DNA of 64,000 nucleotides from Lysobacter sp. (GTDB lineage Bacteria > Pseudomonadota > Gammaproteobacteria > Xanthomonadales > Xanthomonadaceae). Of this stretch, positions 1 through 10,855 are shown in pieces. Below the pieces are notes generated by a model. That model saw nothing but the letters and a program-made list of their open reading frames with translations. It had not been told where the DNA came from and did no database searches. Each line of letters starts with the position of its first letter. Position 1 is the first letter of the stretch. Position numbers and translations under genes: made by a program. The stretch is from NCBI GenBank assembly GCA_019634715.1, contig JAHCAU010000002.1:1-64000 (forward strand), written 5' to 3'.

Positions 1-1417
1 CGCTGTCGGTCACCGCGCCGCTGAACTGCGTGGCCTCCGCCACGCTCTGGCCGGCCTTCACGAGCTTCTCCTGCAGGGTGCTGCCGAGGGTTGAGAAGAA
101 CACCGTGGTCAGGATCGCGATACCGAGCGCCGAGCCGAGTTGACGGAACATCGACTGCACTCCGGAGCTCATGCCACCGTCCTCCGCGGGTACGTCGGCA
201 AGCACCACGTTGGTGACCTGGGCCGTGGCGAAGCCGACCCCGATGCCGTACACGAACAGGGCTAGCGCGATGAACCACCAGTTGGCATCGGTGTAAGCGA
301 CCACTAGCCCTAGCGCTACCAGTCCGATGGCCTCGAGGATCAGGCCGATGCGCACGAGCGCCAGCGGGGTGACCCTCTCGTTCTCGGACAAGGGGAAGCT
401 CATGCCGGAGGCGAAGAAGCTGCCGACCGCGATGGCCACGATCGTGCCGCCCGCCGCGAGTGCGCTGTAGCCGAGCGAGAACACCAGCCAGAGCGGGAAC
501 ACGGCTATCACGCCGAACTCACCCAAACCGATGATGACCGTGGCGATGTTGCCGTTGCGGAACGACGCGATCTTGAACAGGTTCATGTCCATCAACGGCT
601 GGTGATCGCGGCGGCCACTACTGATGAGGACCTGCCGCCAGATGAAGATGCCGAGCGGCACGATCGCGATCACGAGGGCCAGGAACGCTGGAGAGAGGCC
701 GCTGTCCCATGTCGTGCCGAAGAAGTGGAACGGCTCCTTGATCCCGAACCAGCCGTACACGCGGCCTTCCAGCAGCCCGAACGCCACCAGTCCGAGGCCG
801 ATGACCGACAGCACTGCGGAGAGCAGGTCGACGCGGCCCTTGGAACGTTCCGGCTCGACGATGAAGATGCTGCCGATTACGAGGATGACGATCGCAAGCG
901 GGATGTTGAGGCCGAACGCCCAGCGCCACGACACGTGCTCGGATAGCCAGCCACCGAGCACGGGGCCGATGGCGGTGGCCGCCCCGATGGTGGTGCCCCA
1001 GACCGCGAACGCCTGCCCGCGTGCCGCGCCCTTGAACATGTGGTTCAACAGCGCCAGCGAGGTCGGCAGGATCATGGCCGCTCCCACGCCCTGCAAGAAG
1101 CGTGAGGTCACCAACACGCTGCCCGTCCAGGCGAGGCCCGCAAGGATGCTGGTCAGGCCGAAGATGAGCACGCCCCACAGGAACACCGTCTTGGCCCCGC
1201 GCAGGTCTGCCACGCGCCCGGCGACCAACAGCAGTGCCGCGAACACGATGGTGTACGACTCCTGGATCCACTGTGCCTGACTCGAGTTGATTCCCAGGCC
1301 GCCGATCAACGATGGGGTGATGACGTTCACGATGGTCGTGTCCATCACGATCAGTGCGACACCGATCGCTATCGCGAACAGCGCCACCCAAGGACGCGCG
1401 CTTCTGTCTACCGCCAC
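1..1417 (-). CDS. DHA2-family MFS drug exporter, C-terminus cut by window edge
   Basis: A proton-coupled multidrug efflux permease of the 14-helix EmrB/QacA (DHA2) type, in the inner membrane. The reading frame is open from a GTG at 1417 to the window start, so about 472 residues are visible and the stop lies outside. AAGGAG sits six bases before the GTG, which supports this start. The first helix carries the DHA motif (VMDTTIVNV), helix 3-4 has RFLQGVGAAMILP, and helix 5 has the antiporter motif C form IGPVLGGWL. Many hydrophobic helices follow. It is divergent from a MarR-family regulator with a small palindrome between them, the usual arrangement of a drug-inducible exporter. The substrate cannot be told from sequence. 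It belongs to the Deinococcota-like part of the window, although its own codon use is less extreme than that of the nuo genes. Confidence 0.9.
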   Translation of the reverse strand, partial: MAVDRSARPWVALFAIAIGVALIVMDTTIVNVITPSLIGGLGINSSQAQWIQESYTIVFAALLLVAGRVADLRGAKTVFLWGVLIFGLTSILAGLAWTGSVLVTSRFLQGVGAAMILPTSLALLNHMFKGAARGQAFAVWGTTIGAATAIGPVLGGWLSEHVSWRWAFGLNIPLAIVILVIGSIFIVEPERSKGRVDLLSAVLSVIGLGLVAFGLLEGRVYGWFGIKEPFHFFGTTWDSGLSPAFLALVIAIVPLGIFIWRQVLISSGRRDHQPLMDMNLFKIASFRNGNIATVIIGLGEFGVIAVFPLWLVFSLGYSALAAGGTIVAIAVGSFFASGMSFPLSENERVTPLALVRIGLILEAIGLVALGLVVAYTDANWWFIALALFVYGIGVGFATAQVTNVVLADVPAEDGGMSSGVQSMFRQLGSALGIAILTTVFFSTLGSTLQEKLVKAGQSVAEATQFSGAVTDS

Positions 1418-1443
1418 GGTGGACTCCTTAGCTGCTTCTCGTC

Positions 1444-1458
1444 GATGATATCTTCATC
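1444..1458. promoter_or_regulatory. Candidate MarR operator
   Basis: Inverted repeat GATGA-N5-TCATC between the divergent exporter and marR-like genes. A second looser repeat (TATCATG ... CGTGATA) follows at about 1473-1500. MarR proteins bind short palindromes of this kind near their own promoters. Binding is inferred from position only. Confidence 0.45.
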
Positions 1459-1540
1459 GCGGAGTGACTCTATCATGAAGCAACGTGATGGCGTGATATT
1501 CTGCCCGATAGTGGGAGCTGGCGAAGGCGGTGGTGCGAGC

Positions 1541-2044
1541 ATGCGTGAGACAGAGGGCGATGAGCTGGCGCGGCAGCACGACAGCCTGAGCGAGGCGCTG
1601 CGTACCTATGGCGACGGCTACGGGCAGCTGGCTCGCAAGTTCGCCTCCAGCGAGGGGCTGCACTCCACCGACGCGCTGGCGCTGATCGAGATACTGGCGG
1701 CTGAGCGGCAGGGCACGCCGCTCTCCCCGGCGCAGCTCAGCAGCAGGATCGGGCTTACCTCGGGCGCGACCTCGACACTGCTGAACCGGCTCGAAGAGGC
1801 CGGACATATCGTGCGTAGTCGCGTGAACGCCGATCGCCGCATCGTCACGTTGCACTCGACCTCCAGTATCCAGGCGACAGCGGATGCTTTCTTCGATCCG
1901 CTCGGGGCGCGTACGAGCGCGGTCGTGGCTCGTTACTCGCTCGAAACCCTCGCCCAGTTCGAGCGGTTGCTGCTCGAGTTGCACGAGGTGATGCGCGGCT
2001 ACGCCACCGAGCCGATCGGCGTAGGTAGTGCCGAGCAGCGGTGA
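1541..2044 (+). CDS. MarR-family transcriptional regulator
   Basis: A winged-helix repressor of about 167 residues, the normal MarR size, likely controlling the divergent exporter. The central part has the family DNA-recognition pattern: LSPAQLSSRIGLTSGATS, then LLNRLEEAGHIVRS, then the wing NADRRIVTL. Helices at both ends would form the dimer interface. The frame stays open upstream to 1445, but that start would lie inside the candidate operator and add 32 atypical residues, so ATG 1541 is preferred. The ligand is unknown. Confidence 0.85.
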   Translation: MRETEGDELARQHDSLSEALRTYGDGYGQLARKFASSEGLHSTDALALIEILAAERQGTPLSPAQLSSRIGLTSGATSTLLNRLEEAGHIVRSRVNADRRIVTLHSTSSIQATADAFFDPLGARTSAVVARYSLETLAQFERLLLELHEVMRGYATEPIGVGSAEQR

Positions 2045-2114
2045 CCAGCTGCTGAGGCGTTGCGATCGAGCGTTGTCGGCGGACGTCCGAGAGCGGGTCC
2101 GAACGGCAACGTAG

Positions 2115-2142
2115 AAGAGGCGCCCTTTACAGAGCGCCTCTT
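2115..2142. terminator. Hairpin between marR-like gene and tRNA genes
   Basis: A perfect 9-bp stem AAGAGGCGC / GCGCCTCTT with a 10-base loop lies between the convergent regulator gene and tRNA operon. There is no strong T tract on either side, so it may be a weak or bidirectional terminator. Confidence 0.5.
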
Positions 2143-2144
2143 AC

Positions 2145-2219
2145 TGGTGACCCCTACGGGATTCGAACCCGTGCCGCAACCTTGAAAGGGTTGTGACCTA
2201 ACCGCTAGTCGAAGGGGCC
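2145..2219 (-). tRNA. tRNA-Glu (anticodon TTC)
   Basis: The reverse strand folds as a cloverleaf with acceptor GGCCCCT/AGGGGTC, anticodon stem CAACC/GGTTG, loop CTTTCAA (anticodon TTC) and T-arm GTTCGAATC. CCA is encoded. It lies 28 bases downstream of tRNA-Lys in the same operon. Confidence 0.93.
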
Positions 2220-2247
2220 GCGTGAACGACCGTCCGGTTTGTTCTGT

Positions 2248-2323
2248 TGGTGGGTCGTGCAGGGCTCGAACCTGCGACCCACTGATTAAAAGTCAGTTGC
2301 TCTACCGGCTGAGCTAACGACCC
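2248..2323 (-). tRNA. tRNA-Lys (anticodon TTT)
   Basis: The reverse strand gives acceptor GGGTCGT/ACGACCC, anticodon stem ACTGA/TCAGT, loop CTTTTAA (anticodon TTT) and T-arm GTTCGAGCC, with CCA encoded. First gene of a two-tRNA operon with a near-consensus promoter just upstream. Confidence 0.94.
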
Positions 2324-2337
2324 AACAGCCAAAGCAG

Positions 2338-2366
2338 TATATAGAGGCGGACCGCTGCAGTGTCAA
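2338..2366 (-). promoter_or_regulatory. Promoter of the tRNA-Lys/tRNA-Glu operon
   Basis: On the reverse strand a perfect -35 TTGACA (2366-2361) and a -10 TATATA (2343-2338) are separated by 17 bases, about 15 bases before the mature tRNA-Lys end. This fits a strong housekeeping promoter. Confidence 0.8.
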
Positions 2367-2502
2367 GCGCCGTCCTACGCGCCGCAGACCGCCCGCTCCG
2401 AGGCGAGGTCGCCACCCGTCTGGGGGCGGTCTCGGAGGCGCGGTAACTAATGCATAGTGTGCAACTATGCTTTGCTGGCCGTGGATTCTTGAACCTCTCA
2501 CC

Positions 2503-2531
2503 TTGTTGTGTCAGTGCCCCCCTGCTAGACT
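2503..2531 (+). promoter_or_regulatory. Candidate promoter of the nuo operon
   Basis: TTGTTG (2503-2508), a 17-base spacer and TAGACT (2526-2531) lie about 120 bases before nuoA. No other good promoter is seen between the tRNA genes and nuoA. Confidence 0.5.
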
Positions 2532-2649
2532 GTCCGAAGGTAGGTTGTGAAAACGCGCACGAGCGGCAGCGTGTGGTCACAACCACGTCAGGAGCGGTCG
2601 TAAGAGGCGCCCACCAACCAGCCGGGCGCTCGCGGAAGGAGCAGCCTCC

Positions 2650-2993
2650 TTGTATCTAGAGGTCCTCATGATGTTCTTGGCGGCCGGCCTCATCGCGGCC
2701 GCCGCCCTCGTCGTAGGCGGGCTCCTCGGGCCGAAGAAGCCGGGCGAGGTGAAGCTGTCGGCCTACGAGTCCGGCGTGCCGGCGGTCGGCAGCGCGCGCG
2801 AACGCTTCCCGGTGCACTTCTACCTGGTGGCGATGGTGTTCATCATCTTCGACCTGGAGACGGCCTTCTTCTACCCGCTCGCGGTGAAGTTCCAGGCCGC
2901 GCCGCAGTTCCTGTTCGCCAACGCCGTCATCTTCGTGGCGATCCTTGCCGTCGGGTACGTGTACCTGCTGCGCAAGGGCGTCCTGAACTGGAA

Positions 2994-2997
<4 letters not shown>
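2650..2997 (+). CDS. nuoA: NADH-quinone oxidoreductase subunit A
   Basis: Membrane subunit of respiratory complex I (Nqo7 in Thermus), 115 residues, three transmembrane helices. The conserved loop between helices 1 and 2 is present ([19 protein letters not shown]), followed by [20 protein letters not shown], whose acidic residues lie at the quinone-channel junction. The start is TTG 2650: GGAAGGA sits nine bases upstream, while the ATGs at 2668 and 2671 have no comparable ribosome site. It overlaps nuoB and opens the operon. Protein and codon use (Glu almost always GAG) match a Deinococcota source, not the Xanthomonad half of the window. Confidence 0.93.
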
Positions 2998-3532
<535 letters not shown>

Positions 3533-3536
<4 letters not shown>

Positions 3537-4174
3537 GCGACGCCCTGCTCGCGGACAGTGTCCCGCTAGGGGCCAACCGGAACGCCGCGCTGGTGGCGCT
3601 CGTCGAGTTCGGCGGCGTCGTCCGCGAGGACAAGGAGATGGTCAACGTCACCGTCCCCAAGGCCAGGATCGTCGAGGCCCTGCGCGCCTGCCGCGCGGCC
3701 GGGCTCGAGATGCTCACCGACGTCTTCGGGATCGACTACCTGACCTACCCGGGGCACCGCGGCAAGCGCTTCGCGGTCGTCTACAACGTGCACGACGTGC
3801 GCGGTACCGATCGGCTCTTCGTGCGCGTCGAGGTCGACGACGGCGAGAGCGTCCCCACCGCCACCGAGGTCTGGCGGGGCGCCGACTTCCTCGAGCGCGA
3901 GACGTTCGACATGCTCGGGATCGAGTTCGAAGGCCACCCGAACCTCCGCAAGCTGCTCACCCCCGAGGACCTCGACGGTCATCCGCACCGCAAGGACTTC
4001 CCGCTCGGCGAGACCCCGACGCTCTTCAACGACGGGCGCTTCCTCGACCCGGCCGCCTTCCGCGCCGGCCTCACGGGGCGGAGCCAGGGCCTCACGGGTT
4101 GGACGGGCGGCGCCAGGCGCGGCGTGACCAGCACCGAGGGCACGCTCCCCGGCGAGGGGAGGGACAAGGCGTGA
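3533..4174 (+). CDS. nuoC: NADH-quinone oxidoreductase subunit C
   Basis: 30-kDa peripheral-arm subunit (Nqo5), 213 residues from ATG 3533, overlapping the nuoB stop by four bases. The family signature is present: [19 protein letters not shown], then [21 protein letters not shown]. The N-terminal half has the usual alpha/beta domain. A Gly/Arg/Thr-rich tail of about 40 residues after DFPLG is longer than in Escherichia coli-type proteins and resembles Thermus Nqo5, whose tail packs on other subunits. It is separate from NuoD, unlike the NuoCD fusion of enterobacteria. Confidence 0.92.
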
Positions 4175-5394
4175 GCGTCAAGACGGTCAACCCCCCGCAG
4201 GCGGAAGCCGAGCTGCCGGGCTCGTTCTCGACGCGCTACATGCGCATCAACGTCGGCCCGCAGCACCCGAGCACCCACGGCGTGCTCCGCCTGGTCGTCG
4301 ACCTGGACGGCGAGCAGATCGTGTCGCTCAAGCCGCAGGTCGGCTACCTCCACACGGGCTTCGAGAAGACGATGGAGAACCGCACGTACCAGCAGTGCGT
4401 GACCTACTCCAACCGCATGGACTACCTCCACGCGTTCGCCCACGACCTGGCGTACGTGCTGGCTGTCGAGAAGCTCATGGACGCGCGCGTCCCCGTGCGC
4501 GCCCAGCGCGTCAGGGTCATCCTCACCGAGCTGAACCGCATCGCGAGCCACCTCGTCTTCTTCGGGACGGGCATGCTCGACATGGGCGCCCTCACCCCGT
4601 ACTTCTACTGCATGCGCGAGCGCGAGGGCCTCATGGACATCTTCGAGGCCGTCTCGGGCGTGCGCATGAACTACGGCTACTTCCGCGTCGGCGGCCTCTA
4701 CCAGGACGTCCCAGACACGTTCGAGCCGATGGTGCGGAAGTGGATCGACGCTTTCCCCAAGCACGCCGACGAGTACTACAACCTGTTCATGGCGAACAGC
4801 ATCCTCAAGGCGCGCACGCAGGGAGTGGCCGTCGTCACGCGCGACATGGCGATCGACTACGCCCTGACGGGCCCGAGCGCCCGTGCGAGCGGCGTGCCCC
4901 TCGACTACCGCAAGGCGACGCCGTACTCGGGCTACGAGGAGTACGTGTTCGACGTGCCGACGCGCGAGGAAGGCGACATCTACGCGCGCATGGCCGTGCG
5001 CTTCGAGGAGATGCTCGAGAGCTGCAAGATCGTGCGCCAGGCCCTCGACATGCTCGAGCCCGGACCCGTCAAGGACCCCGACAGGCGCATCAGCCTCCCC
5101 CCGAGGCGCGAGCTCGAGAACTCGATGGAGGCGGTCATCTTCCACTTCAAGCTCGTCACGGAAGGGTTCCACCCGCCGAAGGGCGAGGTGTACGTGCCCA
5201 CGGAGAGCGCCCGCGGCGAGCTCGGCTACTACGTGATAAGCGACGGCGGCTCGATGCCCTACCGGGTCAAGGTCAAGGCGCCCAGCCTCGCCAACCTCCA
5301 GTCGCTCGAACCCTCAAGCATCGGCGGGCTCTTCGCCGACATGGTCATCAACATCGCCAGCTTCGACCCCGTGCTCGGGGACGTGGACAAGTAA
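4171..5394 (+). CDS. nuoD: NADH-quinone oxidoreductase subunit D
   Basis: 49-kDa subunit (Nqo4) forming the quinone pocket with NuoB, 407 residues. Motifs seen: [17 protein letters not shown] (pocket loop with the conserved His), [34 protein letters not shown] and the C-terminal DPVLGDVDK. The start is GTG 4171, overlapping the nuoC stop, which keeps the tight coupling seen along this operon. No key residue appears changed. Confidence 0.94.
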   Translation: MSVKTVNPPQAEAELPGSFSTRYMRINVGPQHPSTHGVLRLVVDLDGEQIVSLKPQVGYLHTGFEKTMENRTYQQCVTYSNRMDYLHAFAHDLAYVLAVEKLMDARVPVRAQRVRVILTELNRIASHLVFFGTGMLDMGALTPYFYCMREREGLMDIFEAVSGVRMNYGYFRVGGLYQDVPDTFEPMVRKWIDAFPKHADEYYNLFMANSILKARTQGVAVVTRDMAIDYALTGPSARASGVPLDYRKATPYSGYEEYVFDVPTREEGDIYARMAVRFEEMLESCKIVRQALDMLEPGPVKDPDRRISLPPRRELENSMEAVIFHFKLVTEGFHPPKGEVYVPTESARGELGYYVISDGGSMPYRVKVKAPSLANLQSLEPSSIGGLFADMVINIASFDPVLGDVDK

Positions 5395-5402
5395 GTGAGC
5401 CG

Positions 5403-6002
5403 ATGAACGAGACCCATACTCACACCCAGACGCCATTCTTCGCCGACAAGCAGGAGAAGCTCGCCGAGATCCTCTCGCGCTACCCGGCCGACGGGCGCCG
5501 CAGCGCCCTCATGCCCCTCCTCTGGGAAGTCCAGCGCGAGGAGCGCTACGTGAGCGAGGAGCGCATGCGCGAGCTCGCCGAGATCGTCGGCACGACGGCC
5601 ACGGAAGTCAAGGGCGTCATGTCGTTCTACTCCACCTATCACGACCAGCCCGTCGGCACGTTCCACATCCAGGTCTGCTCCACGCTCTCGTGCGCCCTGG
5701 CGGGCTCCGACGAGCTGTTCGACTTCCTCTCGAACGAGCTCGGCATCGTCAACGGCGAGACCACGGCGGACGGCAGGTTCAGCCTGCAGAAGGTCGAATG
5801 CGTCGGCTCGTGCGGCACCGCGCCCGTCGTGCAGGTGAACGACACCTACTTCGAACGCGTCGGCCGCGGGCGCTGCCAGCACCTCGTCGACGCGCTCAGG
5901 CAGGGCGAGATGCCGCCCGTGTGGCGCGAGCGCGGCGGCGACACGGTCGGTGCCGCCAAGGCCGAGCCGCTCCAGAAGCCGACCGACGTAAGGGAGGGGT
6001 GA
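5403..6002 (+). CDS. nuoE: NADH-quinone oxidoreductase subunit E
   Basis: 24-kDa thioredoxin-fold subunit (Nqo2) carrying the 2Fe-2S cluster N1a, 199 residues from ATG 5403. The four ligands are present in CSTLSC and [10 protein letters not shown]. The N-terminal helical bundle includes [19 protein letters not shown] and the [12 protein letters not shown] segment typical of the family. The C-terminal 20 residues are a lineage-specific tail. It sits between nuoD and nuoF, the normal complex I order, and pairs with NuoF in the NADH dehydrogenase module. Confidence 0.93.
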   Translation: MNETHTHTQTPFFADKQEKLAEILSRYPADGRRSALMPLLWEVQREERYVSEERMRELAEIVGTTATEVKGVMSFYSTYHDQPVGTFHIQVCSTLSCALAGSDELFDFLSNELGIVNGETTADGRFSLQKVECVGSCGTAPVVQVNDTYFERVGRGRCQHLVDALRQGEMPPVWRERGGDTVGAAKAEPLQKPTDVREG

Positions 6003-6003
6003 C

Positions 6004-7353
6004 GTGAGCGACCAAGCCGCCACCGCGGCGAAGCCGGCCCCCATCCTGAGCCGGCACGACCCGCGTTACGAGGTCACCATGTACCGCTACGTCGGCGTCG
6101 AGGGGGCGCACACGCTCGACTTCTACCGCTCCCACGGCGGTTACGAGGCGGCCAAGAAGGCCCTGACGGGCATGACGCCCGCCCAGGTCATCGACGAGGT
6201 CAAGGCGTCCGGGCTCCGCGGCCGCGGCGGCGCCGGCTTCCCGACGGGCGTCAAGTGGTCGTTCATGGCCCCGCCCGACGGCAAGCCGCGCTACCTCGTG
6301 TGCAACGCCGACGAATCGGAGCCCGGCTCCTTCAAGGACCGCTACATCCTCGAGGACGACCCGCACCAACTCGTCGAGGGCATGATCATCGGCGCCTACG
6401 CCATGCAGATGACCTTCGGCTTCCTCTACGTGCGCGGCGAGTACTACCTGGGTACGACGCGCATGGAGGCCGCGATCGCGGAGGCGCGCGCGGCCGGCCT
6501 GCTCGGCGAGAACATCCTCGGCACGGGCTTCTCCTTCGACATCACGGTCCACCGGGGCGCCGGCGCCTACATCTGCGGCGAGGAGACGGCCCTCATGAAC
6601 TCGCTCGAGGGCCTGCGCGCCAACCCGCGCCTCAAGCCGCCGTTCCCCGCCGCGGCCGGCATGTACGGGCGGCCGACCACCATCAACAACGTCACGAGCC
6701 TCACGAGCGCCGTGCACGTCATCAACAAGGGCGCCGCCTGGTTCGCAGGGATGGGCACGGACGACAGCAAGGGCACGAAGCTCTACCAGATCTCCGGGCC
6801 CGTGAAGCGCACGGGCGTCTACGAGATGCCCATGGGGGCCACGTTCCGCGAGCTGATCTACGACTTCGCGGGCGGGCCGACCATGGAGCCGAAGGCGTTC
6901 ATCCCCGGCGGCTCGTCCACCCCCATGTTCCCGTGGGAGGACCGCTTCCTCGACATGCCGATGGACTACGGCACGCTGGCCAAGAACGGCTCGATGCTCG
7001 GCACGGGCGGCGTCATCGTCATCCCGCGCGACAAGTGCATCGTCGACGCCCTTTACAACCTCGTGCGCTTCTACGCCCACGAGTCGTGCGGCAAGTGCAC
7101 CCCGTGCCGCGAGGGCGTCGGTCACTGGCTGCCGCGCATGTACCAGAAGCTCGTGTCCGGCCTCGGTCAGCCCGAGGACATCGCCCTCCTCGAGAGCGTC
7201 GCGAGCAACATCAAGGGCAACGCGTTCTGCCCGCTGGCCGACGCGTGCATCGGCCCCGTGCAGGCGAGCCTCAAGTGGTTCAGGGACGAGTACGAGTACC
7301 TCGCGGCGAACGGCAAGTCGAAGTACGCCAAGAACGACTGGTGGCAAGCATGA
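6004..7353 (+). CDS. nuoF: NADH-quinone oxidoreductase subunit F
   Basis: 51-kDa NADH-binding flavoprotein (Nqo1), 449 residues from a GTG one base after the nuoE stop. Visible motifs: [16 protein letters not shown] for FMN binding, [14 protein letters not shown] for [26 protein letters not shown] and the N3 4Fe-4S site [12 protein letters not shown] with the downstream [10 protein letters not shown] cysteine. The length matches Thermus Nqo1 closely. It accepts hydride from NADH and passes electrons through N3 to NuoE and NuoG. Confidence 0.95.
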   Translation: MSDQAATAAKPAPILSRHDPRYEVTMYRYVGVEGAHTLDFYRSHGGYEAAKKALTGMTPAQVIDEVKASGLRGRGGAGFPTGVKWSFMAPPDGKPRYLVCNADESEPGSFKDRYILEDDPHQLVEGMIIGAYAMQMTFGFLYVRGEYYLGTTRMEAAIAEARAAGLLGENILGTGFSFDITVHRGAGAYICGEETALMNSLEGLRANPRLKPPFPAAAGMYGRPTTINNVTSLTSAVHVINKGAAWFAGMGTDDSKGTKLYQISGPVKRTGVYEMPMGATFRELIYDFAGGPTMEPKAFIPGGSSTPMFPWEDRFLDMPMDYGTLAKNGSMLGTGGVIVIPRDKCIVDALYNLVRFYAHESCGKCTPCREGVGHWLPRMYQKLVSGLGQPEDIALLESVASNIKGNAFCPLADACIGPVQASLKWFRDEYEYLAANGKSKYAKNDWWQA

Positions 7354-9797
7354 AGGTACGTGTCAACGACGTCGAACTGGATCTCGCGCCCGGCACCAGC
7401 GCCATCGATGCGGTGTTCGCCGCCGGGGGCGACGTGCCGTACTTCTGCAGCCAGGAGTACATGTCGCCCATCGGCGCCTGCCGCATGTGCCTCGCGCAGG
7501 TCGGCGCGCCGCGCAAGGAGCGTGACGGCTCCTGGGTGATGGACGAGGCGACGGGCCAGCCGAAGATCTTCTGGTTCCCGAACCTCATGGCGACGTGCAC
7601 GACGCAGGTGATGGAGGGCATGGTCATCGACACCCTGTCGGAGCGCGTGAAGACCGCTCAGAACGGCATGGTCGAGTTCACCCTCATCAACCACCCGCTC
7701 GACTGCCCCGTCTGCGACAAGGGCGGCGCCTGCGAGCTGCAGGACCGCTCCTACGAGTTCGGCGACGGCCTCTCGCGCTTCCAGTTCGACAAGCGCCACA
7801 ACGAGAAGCACCACCCGCTCTCCGACCTCATCACCCTGGACCGCGAGCGCTGCATCCAGTGCAAGCGCTGCGTGCGCTACTTCGAGGAGGTCCCCGGCGA
7901 CGAGGTCCTCGACTTCATCGAGCGGACCGCGCACACCTACATCGGCACGGCCGACCACGGCCTGCCGAGCAACTTCACGGGCAACATCGCGGACATTTGC
8001 CCGGTCGGCGCGCTCCTCGACGCCTCGAGCCGCTTCCGCGGCCGCAACTGGGAGTACGACCACACGCGCACCACGAGCATGGACGACGCCACCGGCGCCG
8101 CCATCATCGTCGACGCGCGGACGGGCCGCATCGAGCGCATCAAGGCCGCGCTCAACCCCGACGTCAACAAGACCTGGATCGACGACGGCGCGCGCTTCGG
8201 TCACGAGTACGTCGACTCGTCCGACCGCCTCACGACGCCCCTCGTCAGGCGCCAGGGCAAGCTCGAGCCCGCGACCTGGGACGAGGCGACGGCCTTCATC
8301 GCCGAGCGCCTGAAGGGGCTCTCCGGCAAGGACGTCGGCATCGCCGTCCGCGCCGACGCGACGCTCGAGGAGGGCGTGGCCGCCATGGCCCTCGCCGAGG
8401 AGCTCGGCACGGGCCAGCTCGACCACGCGCCGCGCCCCGCCGCCACGCTGATCGGCAACCAGACGGCCACCATCACCGACCTCGCGACGGCGGACGCCAT
8501 CCTCGTCGTCGGCGACCTCACGGAGGAGGCCGGCATCCTGGACCTGCGCGTCAAGGACGCGCTCAAGGGCGTCACGCCGCCGACGCTCATGCCGCACGGC
8601 GTGCCCATCGCCGACCTGCGCCTCAAGGAGCGCATGCCGCGCCGCCGCGAGATCCTCGCGGTGGCCGCGCCCTACCGGGTCGACCTCATGCGCCACGCCG
8701 GCACCGCCGTCCACTACCCGGCCGGGGGAGAGGCGGCGTTCTTCCGCGCGCTCGGCAAGCTGGCGGCCGACGCCAACGCCGTGCTGGTCGAGGCCGACGA
8801 GGCCGCCACCGGCATGAGCACCGCGCAGGCACGAGCCCTCGTCGCCCGCCTGGGCGCCGCCAAGCAGGCCGTCGTCGTGCTGGGCGGGCTCGCCCTCACC
8901 CGCCGCGAGTCGGCGGAGGCGGCGCGCGCGTTCATCAAGGCCGTCGGCGCCAAGGAGCTGGCGGTCGGCCCGATGGCCAACAGCTACGGCCTCGAGCTCC
9001 TCGGCGTGCTGCCCAGCCACGAGCGCTACGGTTACGCCGGCATGCTCGAGGGCTCCAAGGCGCTCATCCTCTCGCACCTGGACCCCGCGCAAGACGGCGA
9101 GGTCGCCGAGCGGCGGCGCGGCAAGGACCTCCTGGTGGTCCACGACATCTTCATGACCGAGACGGCCCACCTAGCCGACGTCGTCCTGCCGGCCGCGAGC
9201 GTCTACGAGCGCGACGGCACCGTGGTGAACCTCGAAGGGCGCTTCCTGCCCGTGCGAGCCGCCCCGGTCGACGCCGGCAGCAGCGCGGACCTCACGGGCG
9301 TCGCGCGCGCCCTCGGCGAGGCCATGGGCAAGCGGCTCGAGGGGCGCAGCGTGCGCTCCGCGCGCCGCGTCCTCAAGAAGCGCTTCGACATCGACTTCGC
9401 GGAGCTGCCCGACACCGGGCTGCTCCCGCGCGCGAAGGGCAGGGGCCAGGTCAAGGCCCTCGCCGGCGAGGCGCCCGCCGCCACCGGCAACGTCCTCGTC
9501 GTGCCGAGCATGGCCAGGGCCGAGTACCTGAGCCGCAACCGGCACCTCGCCGCCGCCGTCGGTGGCGACCGCCTCCGCGTCAACCCGGAGGACGCCGCGA
9601 AGCACAACCTCACCGCCGGGGCCGAGGTGCGCCTGAAGGTCGGCGGCACGTGGCGCCAGGCCGTCGTCCACGTCACGGACGGCGTGCCGCGCGGGCTGAT
9701 GACCATCCCGAGCCTCCCCGAGCAGCCCGTGGGGCTGGCGCAGGCCGACCTGGCGAGCATCGTCGTCGAGCAGGTCCGCTTGGAGGTGGCGTCGTGA
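7350..9797 (+). CDS. nuoG: NADH-quinone oxidoreductase subunit G (Nqo3 type)
   Basis: 75-kDa subunit carrying clusters N1b, N4 and N5, 815 residues from ATG 7350. N1b: [17 protein letters not shown] plus a later ATC. N5/N4: [33 protein letters not shown] and ADICPVGAL. The long molybdopterin-oxidoreductase-like domain follows, with segments such as RFGHEY and KERMPRR that match Thermus Nqo3. Thermus Nqo3 has four extra cysteines for cluster N7 (TTCALCPVGCG ... WICDAG). Here the aligned stretch reads [11 protein letters not shown] ... WIDDGA, so N7 cannot form. Overlaps nuoF and nuoH. Confidence 0.94.
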   Translation: MKVRVNDVELDLAPGTSAIDAVFAAGGDVPYFCSQEYMSPIGACRMCLAQVGAPRKERDGSWVMDEATGQPKIFWFPNLMATCTTQVMEGMVIDTLSERVKTAQNGMVEFTLINHPLDCPVCDKGGACELQDRSYEFGDGLSRFQFDKRHNEKHHPLSDLITLDRERCIQCKRCVRYFEEVPGDEVLDFIERTAHTYIGTADHGLPSNFTGNIADICPVGALLDASSRFRGRNWEYDHTRTTSMDDATGAAIIVDARTGRIERIKAALNPDVNKTWIDDGARFGHEYVDSSDRLTTPLVRRQGKLEPATWDEATAFIAERLKGLSGKDVGIAVRADATLEEGVAAMALAEELGTGQLDHAPRPAATLIGNQTATITDLATADAILVVGDLTEEAGILDLRVKDALKGVTPPTLMPHGVPIADLRLKERMPRRREILAVAAPYRVDLMRHAGTAVHYPAGGEAAFFRALGKLAADANAVLVEADEAATGMSTAQARALVARLGAAKQAVVVLGGLALTRRESAEAARAFIKAVGAKELAVGPMANSYGLELLGVLPSHERYGYAGMLEGSKALILSHLDPAQDGEVAERRRGKDLLVVHDIFMTETAHLADVVLPAASVYERDGTVVNLEGRFLPVRAAPVDAGSSADLTGVARALGEAMGKRLEGRSVRSARRVLKKRFDIDFAELPDTGLLPRAKGRGQVKALAGEAPAATGNVLVVPSMARAEYLSRNRHLAAAVGGDRLRVNPEDAAKHNLTAGAEVRLKVGGTWRQAVVHVTDGVPRGLMTIPSLPEQPVGLAQADLASIVVEQVRLEVAS

Positions 9798-10813
9798 CCC
9801 ACGACCCGCTGTGGATCACGTTCATCAAGGCGCTCGCCGTCTGCGTGCTGCTCCTCGGTGCGTTCGCCTACATGACGCTCATCGAGCGCAAGCTCCTCGG
9901 GCGCTTCCAGCACCGCCCCGGCCCGAACATGGTCGGCCCCGGCGGTTGGCTGCAGCCCATCGCCGACGCCATCAAGACGATCTTCAAGGAAGACCTCAAC
10001 GTCACGGCCGCCGACAAGTTCGTGCTCGTCCTCGCGCCCGCCATCAGCATCGTCTTCGCGCTCTCGGCCTTCGGCGCCATCCCCGCCGGGCCGGCCGGCA
10101 GCCTCTTCGGCTTCAACCCGTGGGTGATGGACCTCGACATCGGGCTCCTCTACATCCTCGCGGCGACGTCGCTGGGCGTGTACGGCATCTTCCTCGGCGG
10201 TTGGGCGGCCAACAGCAAGTACGCGCTGCTCGGCAGCCTGCGCTCCAGCGCCCAGATCATCTCGTACGAGCTCGGCCTGGGCCTGAGCGTGCTCGCGGTC
10301 ATCATCGTGGCCGGCACGCTCAACCTGCGTGAGATCGTCGAGCTCAATATCTGGTCGGTCAGCCCCTGGCTGTGGCCGGGGCTGCTCCTCGCCTTCGCCA
10401 CGTTCGTCATCTCCGGCACGGCCGAGGTGAACCGCACGCCCTTCGACCTGCCCGAGGCGGAGCAGGAGCTCGTGGCCGGCTACCTGACGGAGTACTCGTC
10501 CATCAAGTGGGCGCTCTACCAGATGGCCGAGTACGTGAACATGCTCACCGCCTCCGCGTTCATCTCCACGCTCTTCCTCGGCGGCTACCGCGGGCCGCGC
10601 TTCCTCGACGCGCTCATCCCCGGCGTCTCGGAGTGGCCGTTCGTCTGGCTGTTCGTGAAGATGGCCATCTTCATGTTCATGTTCATCTGGCTCAAGGCGA
10701 CGCTGCCGCGCCTGCGTTACGACCAGCTCATGCGCTTCGGCTGGATCTACGTCTTCGAGTTCGCGTTGGCGGCGGCGCTCATCACCGGGGCGGTGGTCGC
10801 GTTTGTCATCTGA
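9794..10813 (+). CDS. nuoH: NADH-quinone oxidoreductase subunit H
   Basis: Membrane subunit (Nqo8) at the quinone entry site, 339 residues and about eight helices, from GTG 9794 overlapping the nuoG stop. Signatures: [36 protein letters not shown], the loop [21 protein letters not shown] and [12 protein letters not shown] near the C-terminus. The acidic residues of the coupling loop are kept. Last gene wholly in the Deinococcota-like segment. Confidence 0.95.
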   Translation: MTHDPLWITFIKALAVCVLLLGAFAYMTLIERKLLGRFQHRPGPNMVGPGGWLQPIADAIKTIFKEDLNVTAADKFVLVLAPAISIVFALSAFGAIPAGPAGSLFGFNPWVMDLDIGLLYILAATSLGVYGIFLGGWAANSKYALLGSLRSSAQIISYELGLGLSVLAVIIVAGTLNLREIVELNIWSVSPWLWPGLLLAFATFVISGTAEVNRTPFDLPEAEQELVAGYLTEYSSIKWALYQMAEYVNMLTASAFISTLFLGGYRGPRFLDALIPGVSEWPFVWLFVKMAIFMFMFIWLKATLPRLRYDQLMRFGWIYVFEFALAAALITGAVVAFVI

Positions 10814-10855
10814 TCGCGCCACCCATCCGCTCGCGTGTCACGGAGGTACTCCAGC

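Noticed and set aside
618..1391. Minus-strand frame across the exporter
   Set aside because: A different reading frame from the real exporter; the true frame gives clear MFS motifs and has no stop in the window.
1445..1540. Upstream extension of the MarR frame
   Set aside because: Would start inside the candidate operator and make the protein longer than the family norm.
2286..2586. Small frames over the tRNA-Lys region
   Set aside because: They overlap a tRNA and its promoter and encode no recognisable protein.
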